Origin: Clostridia bacterium | Lineage (GTDB): Bacteria; Bacillota; Clostridia; Caldicoprobacterales; Caldicoprobacteraceae | DNA: 64,000 nucleotides | Direction: 5' to 3' | Assembly: GCA_017577715.1 (NCBI GenBank) | Contig: PKRC01000002.1 | Coordinates: forward strand, 62,001 to 126,000 | Shown: positions 44,031-53,410 of the stretch, one piece after another | Position numbering within the stretch: position 1 is the first letter of the stretch | Layout of the letters: each line of letters begins with the position of its first letter | Notes under the pieces: generated by a model | Databases searched by the model: none | Seen by the model: the letters and a program-made list of their open reading frames with translations, nothing else | Told to the model about the DNA's origin: nothing | Position numbers and translations under genes: made by a program

Positions 44031-45194
44031 AGTTTACGCAGGCCATCAAAATGGCCTTCAGCTCGATTTTATCAAATAAGATGCGCTCTTTTTTGACCAT
44101 GTTGGGAGTAATTATTGGGGGTTACCGCTGTTATTACGTTGATTTCTTTAGGACAGGGTTCTACCCGGCGTGTAACCAGTCAAATTGAAAGTCTCGGTAC
44201 CAATTTGATCATCATCAATATCACAGGCGGGAGAAATCGCAGTGTTACCGAAGAGGACCTGGAACGGATAAAAAACATCCCCGGCGTCAGCGAAATAGCT
44301 CCTGTATTGAGCGGTGGCGTAACGGTAAAGGCGGGCAATAAGAATACCAACTCTTCTCTTGAAGCCATTACGCCTGGTTACCAGCAAGTGAGAAATAGTC
44401 ATGTTCAGCTTGGTAGGTTTTTGCTTCAAAACGATTTGGATATGCGGTTTAGAGTGGCGGTGGTAGGAGTGGATGTTGCCGATGAGCTGTTTGGGAGAAG
44501 AGATATAGTTGGTGAGAAGATTTCAATAAACGGAGTGGAATTTTCAATTGTGGGTATACTGGAAGAAAAGGGGAGTTCCATAGCCGGTTCCGATGACAAC
44601 AAGGTTATAATACCACTGACTACCGGGCAGAGGCTTCTTAGGAATACGGAAGTCCGGACTTTTTATGTTTCAACGCAGTCACCTGATGTCGTAAACCAGG
44701 TGGTTGGAGAGATACAGCGCTTTTTAACCAGGAAGTTCAACGATGAAAACAGCTTCAGGGTGTTTAACCAGACGCAGTTACTCTCTACGATAAATGAGGC
44801 AACCGCAACCCTGACCATGATGCTGGGTGGCATTGCGGGGATATCGTTGCTAGTGGGTGGTATTGGTATTATGAACATAATGCTGGTATCTGTGACCGAG
44901 CGAACCCGGGAGATTGGAATAAGAAAGGCCATTGGGGCGAAAAGGAGGGATATACTCATCCAGTTTCTCATAGAATCGGCTGTGCTCAGCGGATTGGGCG
45001 GTGTACTGGGGATTATGCTGGGCTTTGTCGGGGTAAGATTTTTAAGCAGGATTTTGAACATTCCTGCAGCGATTTCTGCCGATGTGGTGCTACTGGCAAC
45101 CGGGTTTTCAGTAGCGGTGGGGGTTATATTCGGGCTGTACCCGGCCAGCAAGGCGGCCAGCTTAAATCCAATTGATGCACTGCGCTATGAGTGA
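44027..45194 (+). CDS. MacB/YknZ-type ABC permease, frameshifted near codon 30
   Basis: FtsX-fold permease of the exporter. Translation should start at ATG 44027, overlapping the ATPase stop, and reads KFTQAIKMAFSSILSNKMRS then FLTMLGVIIG, the usual N-terminal helix. The frame is then lost, and the protein resumes in another frame at VTAVITLISLGQGSTRRV. Five Gs at 44117-44121 where four would keep the frame explain this. With that correction the protein has about 388 residues: helix 1, a periplasmic-type MacB_PCD domain, then the FtsX domain with helices around LGGIAGISLLVGGIGIMNIM and the two C-terminal ones. It is non-functional as written unless recoded; sequencing error is plausible. Confidence 0.85.
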
Positions 45195-45304
45195 TAAAAT
45201 GATAATGAGCTGCGATAATAATCAATATCAAGCTACATTTAAGTAAATCAAGTTTGCAGCAAAATCGATAATCAAATAAAACGATGAAAGGATGCTGTTG
45301 AGTA

Positions 45305-46630
45305 ATGCGAATGCTGGATATCATATTGAAAAAACGCAATGGCGGGGAACTTACGAGTGATGAGATTGATTTCTTCGTTCACGAGTATGTGGCAGGCCGA
45401 ATACCCGATTATCAGGCATCCGCTTTGTTGATGGCCATATATTTTCAAGGCATGACCAGCCGTGAGACAGCCGACCTAACCTTAGCTATGGCCTATTCAG
45501 GGGAGACGGTGGACCTATCGCCCGTACCGGGTATAAAGGTGGATAAGCACAGCACCGGTGGGGTTGGAGATACTACCACGTTGATAGTCGCACCTCTGGT
45601 GGCGGCTTGCGGGGTGCCTGTAGCGAAGATGTCAGGCAGGGGCCTGGGCCATACCGGTGGTACCATAGACAAGCTGGAGTCCATTCCGGGGTTTAACCCA
45701 TTTCAATCCATCAGGGATTTTATTCGAATAGTGAAAGAAGTAGGGGTGGCTGTGGTAGGGCAAACCGAGAGCTTGGTTCCTGCCGATAAAAAATTATATG
45801 CACTTCGGGATGTAACCGGTACTGTTGAACATAAATCCCTCATTGCCAGTAGCGTCATGAGCAAAAAGATTGCGGCAGGGGCAGATGCCATAGTGCTAGA
45901 CGTAAAGGCAGGTAGCGGCGCTTTTATGAGATCGGTGGAAGATGCCTTTGAGCTGGCGCAGGAAATGGTTAACGTAGGTGTCTACGTAGGACGCCGTGTT
46001 GCAGCTATCGTTTCGGACATGAGCCAGCCCCTTGGCATGGCTATAGGCAATGCGCTGGAAGTGAGAGAGGCCATTGAAGTATTACGTGGAGAAAGGAGCG
46101 AAGCCCTTAAGGAGGTTTCATTGTTGCTGGGGGCTTATATGTTGTATGTAGCCGGACGCTGTCAGACCGTTGAGCAGGGCCTTGAGATGGTAGAGGAGGC
46201 GCTGGCTAGCGGTAGAGGTGCGCAAAAGCTCAAGGAGATGATCAGCGCCCAGGGAGGGGATGAGCGTGTGGTGGATGATACCTCCCTATTGCCGGTGGCT
46301 GACGAGGTTATCTCCATAAGGGCGCAACGAGATGGGTATATAAGCGGTATGGATGCGTATAGCATAGGGCAGGCTGCCCGGTTATTGGGGGCCGGCAGGA
46401 ACACCAAGGAGGACGCGATAGACCACGGGGTGGGCATCGTTTTGCACAAGAGAGTGGGAGATAAGGTGGAGAAGGGCGAGATGCTGGCTGAATTTTATGT
46501 AAACAGGGAGGACGCTTTACAAGAAGCTATTGACACATTTAATAAAGGGGTAATCATAGGGGAACAGCCTCCTCAGCATAAGCCGCTGGTGTATGGGGTG
46601 GTGACCCACGAGGGCATTGAGCGGTGGTAA
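45305..46630 (+). CDS. pdp: pyrimidine-nucleoside phosphorylase / thymidine phosphorylase
   Basis: Phosphorolysis of uridine, thymidine or deoxyuridine to the base and (deoxy)ribose-1-phosphate; salvage and pentose supply. 441 residues, standard length. The N-terminal helical domain (MLDIILKKRNGGELTSDEI) is followed by the phosphate- and substrate-binding signature KHSTGGVGDTTT with SGRGLGHTGGTIDKLE (residues about 80-120) and SLIASSVMSKKIAAG (about 185). The C-terminal domain ends with VGDKVEKGEMLAEFYVN. The ATG lies about 12 bases after AAAGGA, a rather long spacing. A decayed FGGY kinase gene follows. Confidence 0.94.
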   Translation: MRMLDIILKKRNGGELTSDEIDFFVHEYVAGRIPDYQASALLMAIYFQGMTSRETADLTLAMAYSGETVDLSPVPGIKVDKHSTGGVGDTTTLIVAPLVAACGVPVAKMSGRGLGHTGGTIDKLESIPGFNPFQSIRDFIRIVKEVGVAVVGQTESLVPADKKLYALRDVTGTVEHKSLIASSVMSKKIAAGADAIVLDVKAGSGAFMRSVEDAFELAQEMVNVGVYVGRRVAAIVSDMSQPLGMAIGNALEVREAIEVLRGERSEALKEVSLLLGAYMLYVAGRCQTVEQGLEMVEEALASGRGAQKLKEMISAQGGDERVVDDTSLLPVADEVISIRAQRDGYISGMDAYSIGQAARLLGAGRNTKEDAIDHGVGIVLHKRVGDKVEKGEMLAEFYVNREDALQEAIDTFNKGVIIGEQPPQHKPLVYGVVTHEGIERW

Positions 46631-46672
46631 AAAGTGAATAAAGCCGTTGGATTTTTCTAGAGGTGATATTAC

Positions 46673-47025
46673 ATTCTGGACGTCTTTGAAGAAAATGGAT
46701 TAAGGGTTGAGGAGCTGACCTTGTTGGGAGGAGGGGCCAAGAGCAGGCTGTGGAACGAGATCATGCGCAACGTATACGGCAGGCCTGTGAAGGTGCATAG
46801 CTTTCTAGAGGGGCTACTTCCATAGGCGCGGCGATTGCCGCAGGGGTAAGCATTGGCATCTTTGACAGCTTCGAGGAAGCTGCCCGGATAATCAGCTATC
46901 AGCGCTTTTACCAGCCACGTCCAAGCGATGTGGAGGTCTATCAAAGCTACTACAGGATATATAACATGATGTACAGGCAGCTGAAGCCCATACATCATGG
47001 GATAGCAACGTTGAATAGAAACTAA
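46673..47025 (+). pseudogene. C-terminal remnant of an FGGY-family carbohydrate kinase
   Basis: About 117 codons resemble the end of xylulokinase-type FGGY kinases: ILDVFEENGLRVEELTLLGG, GAKSRLWNEIMRNVYGRPV, then after a frameshift TSIGAAIAAGVSIGIFDSFE and YQRFYQPRPSDVEVYQSYY. The frameshift is at the G run 46810-46813, which is one G short. Stop codons (TAG, TGA) lie in frame just before 46673, and the N-terminal three-quarters of the gene are absent. It lies between pdp and the arabinofuranosidase gene, where a pentose kinase would make sense. Confidence 0.85.
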
Positions 47026-47086
47026 AAAAGAAGTGCCATATGGCTGAATTTAATTATAATGATATGATATTAAAGGAGGGTTCTAT

Positions 47087-49051
47087 ATGCAGTTTAATAA
47101 GCTTACCAATGTTAAAATGGAAGACGTAAAGCTTAAAGGAGGGCTGTTGGGGGCTATTCAAGATTTAATCGTGAATGAGACCATACCCTACCAGTATGAT
47201 GTGCTTAACGACAATGTAGAGGGAGCGCCTAAAAGCCATGCCATAGCCAATTTCCGAATTGCGGCAGGGGAGCAAAAAGGTGAGTTCTACGGCATGTTTT
47301 TTCAGGATAGCGATGTGGCTAAATGGCTAGAAGCTGCCAGCTACAGCCTGATCTTGAAACCTGACCCCCAGCTGGAGAAGATTTTGGACGACCTGGTTGA
47401 CCTCATAGGCAGGGCGCAAGAACCGGATGGATATTTGAATACCTATTTTACTGTAGCACATCCCGATAAAAAATGGACTAATTTAAGGGATTTGCATGAG
47501 CTTTACTGTGCAGGGCATATGATGGAGGCCGCTGTCGCCTATTACAGAGCTACCGGCAAGACCAAGCTTATTGATATCATGAGCAAGTTTACTGATCATA
47601 TGTTAACGGTGCTTGGCCCTGAACCTGGGAAAAAGAGAGGGTATCCCGGCCATCCAGAGATTGAGCTTGCCCTGGTTAAGATGTATAAGGTTACAGGGGA
47701 TCAAAAGTATTTGCGGCTTGCAAAATTCTTCATCGATGAGAGGGGTAGGCAGCCACATTATTTTGCTCAGGAGGCTGAACTTAGAGGAGAAAAAAGAAAG
47801 AATGCTGAGCAAGACAACATGTGGTCTACCTACCACTATTATCAAGCTCATCTGCCGCTAAAGGAGCAGACTACTGCCGAAGGGCATGCTGTGCGAGCTA
47901 TGTACCTCTTTTCAGGAGCGGCTGATGTAGCCAGGGAAACCGGCGATGAGGAATTGTTTGAGGCTTTGAAAAAGCTATGGGATAACGTGACTAAGAAGAG
48001 GATGTACATTACTGCAGCCATAGGTTCACAGAGTTATGGAGAAGCTTTTTCCCTGGATTATGATTTGCCCAACGATACCATATACGGTGAGACCTGTGCC
48101 TCTATAGGCCTTGCGTTTTTTGCCCATAGAATGCTTCAAATGGATCCCGATAGAAAGTATGCAGATGTTTTGGAGAGAGCTATATATAATGGAATTTTAA
48201 GCGGTATTTCCCTTGATGGCAAAAAGTTTTTCTATGTCAATCCCCTCGAAGTGGTCCCAGAGGTGTGTGAGAAGAGACATGACCACTTCCATGTGAAGGT
48301 GGAGCGCCAGGCCTGGTTTGCCTGTGCTTGCTGTCCCGCCAATGTCAGCAGGCTTTATACCTCGATAGGCGATTACATATATTCTACCTCCAACGATGGC
48401 GAGATATATATCCATCTCTTTGCTAACAGCAGCGCCAATATAGCTTTAGGCGACAGAAACGTTGTGTTAGATGTTAATACCCGCTATCCCTGGGATGGTA
48501 ACATAAACATCAAGGTCAACCCGGATTTAAAAGGTGAATTCACCATAGCCGTACGCGTTCCTTCATGGTGTCATGAGCCTTCCATTCGCGTCAACGGTCA
48601 GCCTGTAAACATAGAAGAGCATATGGACAAGGGATATGTCAAGATAAAGAGGGTATGGGAACCGGGCGATGCGATTGATGTGGTTTATCCTATGAAGGCC
48701 ATGCTGGTGCGAACCAACCCTAGGGTACGGGAAAATGCTGGAAAAGTAGCAATACAGCGAGGGCCAATGGTTTATTGCATAGAAGAGGTGGATAATGGGA
48801 AAAACTTGCACAATATTATAGTGCCCAAGGATGTGGAGTTTAAGGAAACTTTCGAGGAAGGGCTTTTAAACGGAGTGGTGGCCATAATCTTTAAAGCTTA
48901 CAGGTTGAAGGATTGGCCTTGTGATGAGTGCTATAGCTTTGACCAAAACAGCTATGAGGAAATAGAGGTTAAAGCCATCCCCTACTATGCATGGGGCAAC
49001 AGGGGAGTTGGTGAAATGACGGTGTGGATGAGGGAAGAGATGTGTATATAG
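47087..49051 (+). CDS. GH127 beta-L-arabinofuranosidase (DUF1680)
   Basis: Releases arabinose from beta-L-arabinofuranosides of plant glycans or hydroxyproline-rich glycoproteins. 654 residues, no signal peptide, so it acts on imported oligosaccharides. The (alpha/alpha)6 barrel begins around residue 5. GYLNTYFTVAHPDKKW and DLHELYCAGHMMEAAVAYY are typical segments. The zinc and catalytic residues of the Bifidobacterium HypBA1 model are visible as the Glu and Cys of YGETCASIG (around 345) and the Cys pair in ACACCPANVSRLYTSIGDYI (around 417). The ATG follows AAAGGAGGG. Upstream is the broken FGGY kinase, which fits a pentose-use locus. Confidence 0.93.
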   Translation: MQFNKLTNVKMEDVKLKGGLLGAIQDLIVNETIPYQYDVLNDNVEGAPKSHAIANFRIAAGEQKGEFYGMFFQDSDVAKWLEAASYSLILKPDPQLEKILDDLVDLIGRAQEPDGYLNTYFTVAHPDKKWTNLRDLHELYCAGHMMEAAVAYYRATGKTKLIDIMSKFTDHMLTVLGPEPGKKRGYPGHPEIELALVKMYKVTGDQKYLRLAKFFIDERGRQPHYFAQEAELRGEKRKNAEQDNMWSTYHYYQAHLPLKEQTTAEGHAVRAMYLFSGAADVARETGDEELFEALKKLWDNVTKKRMYITAAIGSQSYGEAFSLDYDLPNDTIYGETCASIGLAFFAHRMLQMDPDRKYADVLERAIYNGILSGISLDGKKFFYVNPLEVVPEVCEKRHDHFHVKVERQAWFACACCPANVSRLYTSIGDYIYSTSNDGEIYIHLFANSSANIALGDRNVVLDVNTRYPWDGNINIKVNPDLKGEFTIAVRVPSWCHEPSIRVNGQPVNIEEHMDKGYVKIKRVWEPGDAIDVVYPMKAMLVRTNPRVRENAGKVAIQRGPMVYCIEEVDNGKNLHNIIVPKDVEFKETFEEGLLNGVVAIIFKAYRLKDWPCDECYSFDQNSYEEIEVKAIPYYAWGNRGVGEMTVWMREEMCI

Positions 49052-49117
49052 TGGTGTGAAAGAAATGTGTCTTAAAAAGGGTTAATTTGGAAGTATAATA
49101 GGTGTGCAGGAAAAACA

Positions 49118-49163
49118 AAAAAGGCAATTCATCTTTACTGTAAAGGTGAATTGCCTTTAAAAT
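49118..49163 (+). terminator. terminator after the GH127 gene
   Basis: AAAGGCAATTCA (49120-49131) and TGAATTGCCTTT (49147-49158); the inner CTTTAC/GTAAAG also pairs, giving a long stem, followed by AAAATTG. Confidence 0.75.
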
Positions 49164-49260
49164 TGTGGTAAAATATTTTCGTAATTTTTGCACCGTAAAT
49201 GGCAATAAAAGGTATGGGTAAGTGAAGGACAGCAGAAATATAAATGGGGAGGTAATCCAA

Positions 49261-51042
49261 TTGGAGGTAAAAGAGAGAATAAATAAATTGCGTGAAAAGA
49301 TGTTGGAGAAGGGCATGGAGGCCTATATTATACCCACTTCGGATCCTCATATGAGCGAGTATGTGGCTCCTCGTTGGGAGGGCAGAAAATGGCTGTCGGG
49401 CTTTACGGGGTCGGCGGGAACTTTGGTGGTGACCCGGCACAAGAGCGGCCTTTGGACTGACGGCAGATACTACATACAGGCTGAAAAGCAACTTGAGGGC
49501 ACGGGAATTGAGCTTTTCAAAGCGGGTATGCCAGGAGTACCTGATTATATAGAATGGCTTAAACAGGAGCTGCCTGAAAATAGCTGCGTTGGGATATGGG
49601 GCGAGGTGTTTTGTATCTCCAAAGTTAGGGAAATGGAGAAAGAGCTCTCCAAGAAGGGCATATCCTTAAACAAGGAGTTTGACCTGCTAGATGAGATATG
49701 GGAAGGGCGACCCGCAGCTCCACAGCAGCCGGTATTTGTTCACGATGTGGCCTTTACGGGAAGGACTGCGGCTCAAAAGCTGGATATGGTGCGTCAGCAG
49801 ATGGCTAAGAAAGGCGTCAATTATTATCTGATATGCAGCCTGGACGATGTAGCATGGCTGTATAACATCCGCGGCAATGATATAGCCTATAATCCGGTGA
49901 CCATAGCATATGCCTTGGTTTCTTTACAGGAAGCTTGGCTGTTTATCGACAGAAATAAGCTTACTGGCGACGTGGTACGCATGCTCAAGGAGAATGGCAT
50001 AGTCGTCGAGGACTACGAAAGAGTATATGAGCACCTTGCAGGGTTAAGGGAGAGCGATGCTATATTATTTGACCCGGCTGTCACCAACAGCAGGCTGTAT
50101 GATGCTATAGCCAGTGGATGCAAGAAGGTAGAGGGCATGAGCATCGTTGCCATGTTGAAGGCCGTAAAGAATGAGGTTGAGATAGACAACCTCAAGAAGG
50201 TGCATGTGCGCGATGGTGCAGCCATGGTCAAATTCCTGTACTGGCTTGATCATAACTTGGGCAAGGAAAGAATAACCGAGATTACCGTGGCTGAAAAGCT
50301 GGAAGAGTTCAGGCGGCAACAGGAAGGCTTTATGGGGCCGAGTTTCGCCACCATTGCGGCCTATAAGGACCATGCTGCCATAATACATTATCAGGCCACT
50401 CCCGAAACCTGCTATACCCTTGAACCGGAAGGCTTTTTGCTCATCGATTCGGGGGGCCAATATTTGGGAGGGACCACCGATATAACCCGCACGATAGTTT
50501 TGGGGCCCATTACAGATAGGCAGCGGAGGGACTTTACGCTGGTGCTCAAAGGACATATAAATCTGGCACGGACAAGATTCCTGTATGGGACCACTGGATC
50601 TAATATAGACGTGCTGGCAAGGCTGCCCCTTTGGGAACAGGGCATGGACTATAAATATAGTACAGGGCATGGTGTAGGGTATTTCCTCAATGTTCACGAG
50701 GGGCCGCAGAGCATATGCCAATATCCCAATAGCGTCAAGCTGGAAAAGGGGATGATCGTGACCAACGAGCCGGGGGTATATATAGAGGGGCAGTATGGCA
50801 TACGTACCGAAAATGAGATGTTAGTGGTAGAGGATGGAGAGACCGAATTTGGGAAATTTTTGAGGTTTGAACCCATAACCTACTGCCCCATTGACCTCAA
50901 TGGCGTTGATCCGAGCCTGCTGAGCCAGGAGGAGAAGAGATGGCTCAATGAATACCACAGCATGGTGTATGAGCTGTTATCACCATTGCTGGACGAAAAG
51001 GAGAAGGAATGGCTCAAGGCCAAGACCAAACCGGTAGAGTAA
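49261..51042 (+). CDS. M24-family Xaa-Pro aminopeptidase (three-domain aminopeptidase P)
   Basis: Removes N-terminal residues preceding proline; cytoplasmic and metal dependent. I place the start at TTG 49261, seven bases after GGGGAGGT; the frame is open 13 codons upstream. About 593 residues. Two creatinase-like domains (LREKMLEKGMEAYIIPTSD, SGFTGSAGTLVV, and SLDDVAWLYNIRGNDIAYNP) precede the pita-bread catalytic domain. There the five metal ligands appear in LIDSGGQYLGGTTDITR (two Asp), GHGVGYFLNVHEGP (His), VTNEPGVYIEG (Glu) and RTENEMLV (Glu). A short C-terminal extension follows. Confidence 0.94.
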   Translation: MEVKERINKLREKMLEKGMEAYIIPTSDPHMSEYVAPRWEGRKWLSGFTGSAGTLVVTRHKSGLWTDGRYYIQAEKQLEGTGIELFKAGMPGVPDYIEWLKQELPENSCVGIWGEVFCISKVREMEKELSKKGISLNKEFDLLDEIWEGRPAAPQQPVFVHDVAFTGRTAAQKLDMVRQQMAKKGVNYYLICSLDDVAWLYNIRGNDIAYNPVTIAYALVSLQEAWLFIDRNKLTGDVVRMLKENGIVVEDYERVYEHLAGLRESDAILFDPAVTNSRLYDAIASGCKKVEGMSIVAMLKAVKNEVEIDNLKKVHVRDGAAMVKFLYWLDHNLGKERITEITVAEKLEEFRRQQEGFMGPSFATIAAYKDHAAIIHYQATPETCYTLEPEGFLLIDSGGQYLGGTTDITRTIVLGPITDRQRRDFTLVLKGHINLARTRFLYGTTGSNIDVLARLPLWEQGMDYKYSTGHGVGYFLNVHEGPQSICQYPNSVKLEKGMIVTNEPGVYIEGQYGIRTENEMLVVEDGETEFGKFLRFEPITYCPIDLNGVDPSLLSQEEKRWLNEYHSMVYELLSPLLDEKEKEWLKAKTKPVE

Positions 51043-51052
51043 AGAGGGTCAA

Positions 51053-52177
51053 CTATTTCATTCCGAACAGCTCTTCCTTAAGGTCGAGGTAGTACAGGTA
51101 ATCTTCGGGTTTTACGTTGGGCGGACAGCGATGATCGCAGAACGGTATGTATCCTCCCCTTTCCACCAGTGGTATGAGGCTTTCGAGATATTCCTTTATG
51201 GCTTCTTTGCCTTGAGCCAGTACCATCTTATCCACGCCCCCCATGATCCTCAAGTCCTTCCCGTACTCGTCAAGGAGCTCTTTCGGATGGCAGCAGCTAT
51301 TGACTTCAAAGGGAAACAGGCAATTGATACCGCTTTCTAAAAAGTAAGGCAAAAGAGGCCGCACGTCGCCGTCACAGTCGACGTACCATATATCTATACC
51401 CGCTTTCTTGAGCTTTTCATGTATGCGCTTATAGCGCGGCACCACCACATTTTTAAAGAAATCGATGGAGACTATGGGCCCGTTTTTGAAGCATATATCT
51501 TCCCAACCTGCTGCAAAATCGAAATCAAAATGGGGCAACACCTGATCCAGAAAATCCTCCACCAGCACGCAGCAGGTTTCCACCATATCCTCCACCATGT
51601 CGGGGTAGTCGTAGCAGGCATATGCCAGGCCTTCAAACGTTAGCATGTCGCGGATCTTTCCGATCATCGAGCCGGTGTCTACACCTAATGGATAATCTCT
51701 ATCGGGTGGGTGGGCCTTTTTAAGGGCTTCAATGTCGACCTTTCGTGAGGGGTCATCTCTGCGGAAGCGTTCTTCTTTGCATCTTTTCCAGTCCTCGGGA
51801 GTCACGATGGAGGATTTTATGAAGTGTGGGATGGTATCATGACCATCCTTGGGGACTTCAGCCAGCAGTCCATCGCTATTGATGAGGATTTTGGTGGTTT
51901 CAGTCTCCCCAATCACCTTTGTTTCAAAAGGAGGAGACATCCACACATTGCCTCTTATCACTTCTATTCTGTCAAAATTGAAGAAGATGTTGGCTTCACG
52001 GTTATTGGTGATGCCGTTTTCCACAAATATGGGCCATTCTTTGAAGTTTTCATCCCAGTATCCAAACTCCATGTTGAAGCACCGATCGAAGGGCTTGTAA
52101 TGCATCTGGTTATTAAAGCGTTCGCGATCGGTCATGGTACCCTTCCATTTTGGGCGGCAAGGTGTTATCGTTTTCAC
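51053..52177 (-). CDS. uroporphyrinogen-decarboxylase-family protein (probable corrinoid methyltransferase-type)
   Basis: A 374-residue TIM-barrel protein of the URO-D superfamily. The start is uncertain: GTG 52177 has GGGAGG eight bases upstream; ATG 52135 gives the common family opening TDRERFNNQMHYKPFDR. Visible elements are a FEFGYWDEN-like segment near the N-terminus, DFAAGWEDICFKNGPIVS around residue 220, and a late IMGGVDKMVLAQGKEAI. True HemE enzymes have a different N-terminal arginine motif, and these proteins in anaerobes are usually linked to methyl transfer between substrates and corrinoid proteins. No corrinoid protein gene adjoins it, so substrate and role remain open. Confidence 0.85.
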   Translation of the reverse strand: MKTITPCRPKWKGTMTDRERFNNQMHYKPFDRCFNMEFGYWDENFKEWPIFVENGITNNREANIFFNFDRIEVIRGNVWMSPPFETKVIGETETTKILINSDGLLAEVPKDGHDTIPHFIKSSIVTPEDWKRCKEERFRRDDPSRKVDIEALKKAHPPDRDYPLGVDTGSMIGKIRDMLTFEGLAYACYDYPDMVEDMVETCCVLVEDFLDQVLPHFDFDFAAGWEDICFKNGPIVSIDFFKNVVVPRYKRIHEKLKKAGIDIWYVDCDGDVRPLLPYFLESGINCLFPFEVNSCCHPKELLDEYGKDLRIMGGVDKMVLAQGKEAIKEYLESLIPLVERGGYIPFCDHRCPPNVKPEDYLYYLDLKEELFGMK

Positions 52178-52212
52178 CAAAATTTCCCTCCCAAGATTTA
52201 TTGCTTTTTGCC

Positions 52213-52228
52213 TTGGTTTTGAAACCAA
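52213..52228. promoter_or_regulatory. operator-like inverted repeat upstream of the URO-D-family gene
   Basis: TTGGTTT (52213-52219), TG, AAACCAA (52222-52228), about 35 bases upstream of the preferred start. A regulator site is inferred from symmetry and position. Confidence 0.35.
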
Positions 52229-52666
52229 CCATTAAAGATATGTAGCAAGGTTGGCTTTATAAAAATAAGCTCCTTAGAACTGTTTTTATTTTCCCAAGGC
52301 GATTTACACATCTGCTTATTATTTACTTTGCTGGATCAATTGCCCATTTTGAGCTTTGTATGTTACTTTGGTCTGAAGATGTTTTATCATAACTTTATCC
52401 ATTCATCCCTATCCTGTACAAGGTGAGCTTTTTATAATATCCCTTTGATAAAGATAATAAAAGATAGAAAGGGCATTAATTAAAGGCGGTAGGGTTGGAC
52501 TCCAATAAGCTTATCGAGATTTTATAGAACCGCCAATGCACAAGGTAAAATGCGCTGCAAGCAATTATACTGCAAAAGGGGCATTTTAATAGAGGAATAT
52601 AAAAAGAAAAAGATACCATTCCTTCAGGAGTGGAAATTTAGCCTTTTCACTCTTTAGGATGCTCTA
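52229..52666. other. gene-free gap between two minus-strand genes
   Basis: About 440 A/T-rich bases without a supported gene. A GGCGGT...ACCGCC pair brackets 52483-52533. A 35-codon plus-strand frame at 52550-52657 has only a weak AAGG upstream and no recognisable product, so I do not call it. Confidence 0.5.
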
Positions 52667-53188
52667 TTACACTCTGTACAGATGGGAATCTTTGGTGTAG
52701 CGATTGGCATAACAGCTGGCTGCATAGCTTTCAGGTTTAATTTTTGGTTCAAAGGCTGTGCCCTTGGCCATGGCCACCATCTCATTTATTAAATCTTTGG
52801 TGGCACCTTTGGTACCTACATCGAGATGGAATTCAAAGTGTATATCGCCTGACCGGCCCGAAGGTCTGAGTAAGCACTGTATGATTTTCTCAATTTTATC
52901 GGGAGTGAACAGGGATGCCACTTCCAACGTCCTGGCGGTCTCGTAGTATATCTTTTCTCTTAGGCTTTTCATGGGCCTGGGGACCACGTGCTTTGTGATA
53001 AAGCCGATAGCTCCCCTGCCGATGCGGTGAAGGTGTATGGCGGTCACAAACACCGTATTCCTGCCTACCTGTGAATCCGAGCCCACCGACAAGCGGTACT
53101 CGCAATAAGGGGCCTGTTTGATGAAGTTGAGTATGTGCTCATACACCTGGTCAAAGGTTAAGTCATGGTATTTTGAATTGGAGAACAA
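52667..53188 (-). CDS. YkuK-like (DUF458) RNase H-fold protein
   Basis: A 173-residue cytoplasmic protein of the DUF458/YkuK family, thought to have an RNase H-like fold: RLSVGSDSQVGRNTVFVTAI near residue 33 supplies an Asp-containing first strand, FHLDVGTKGATKDLINEMV lies near 122, and AYAASCYANR-type residues lie near the C-terminus. The TTG at 53188 begins FSNSKYHDLTFDQVYEHI, agreeing with the usual M-F-x-N opening, but no ribosome site is close by; GGGAGGG lies 47 bases further upstream. It is divergent from the metallo-hydrolase gene. Biochemical function not established. Confidence 0.85.
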   Translation of the reverse strand: MFSNSKYHDLTFDQVYEHILNFIKQAPYCEYRLSVGSDSQVGRNTVFVTAIHLHRIGRGAIGFITKHVVPRPMKSLREKIYYETARTLEVASLFTPDKIEKIIQCLLRPSGRSGDIHFEFHLDVGTKGATKDLINEMVAMAKGTAFEPKIKPESYAASCYANRYTKDSHLYRV

Positions 53189-53410
53189 TAACGGCGGCTG
53201 TACCGCCTTGGTTGCTGTAGCTTTTATAACTGATCCCTCCCGAGTTCTTGACTTATATACTATTATTATATATCAATTGATAATGTTTTCACAGTGGATT
53301 TTAAAATTTTTCTCTTGGGTTTTCCTTTATTTATGTAACAAAATATGCTAATATTTGATGTATAATCGACAATTTTGAGGCAAAATAAGCCAGAGAGGAG
53401 GACGATGGCT

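Noticed and set aside
52550..52657. A 35-codon plus-strand frame in the gap before the ykuK-like gene
   Set aside because: Weak ribosome site, Lys-rich composition without pattern, no terminator and no neighbours to support it.
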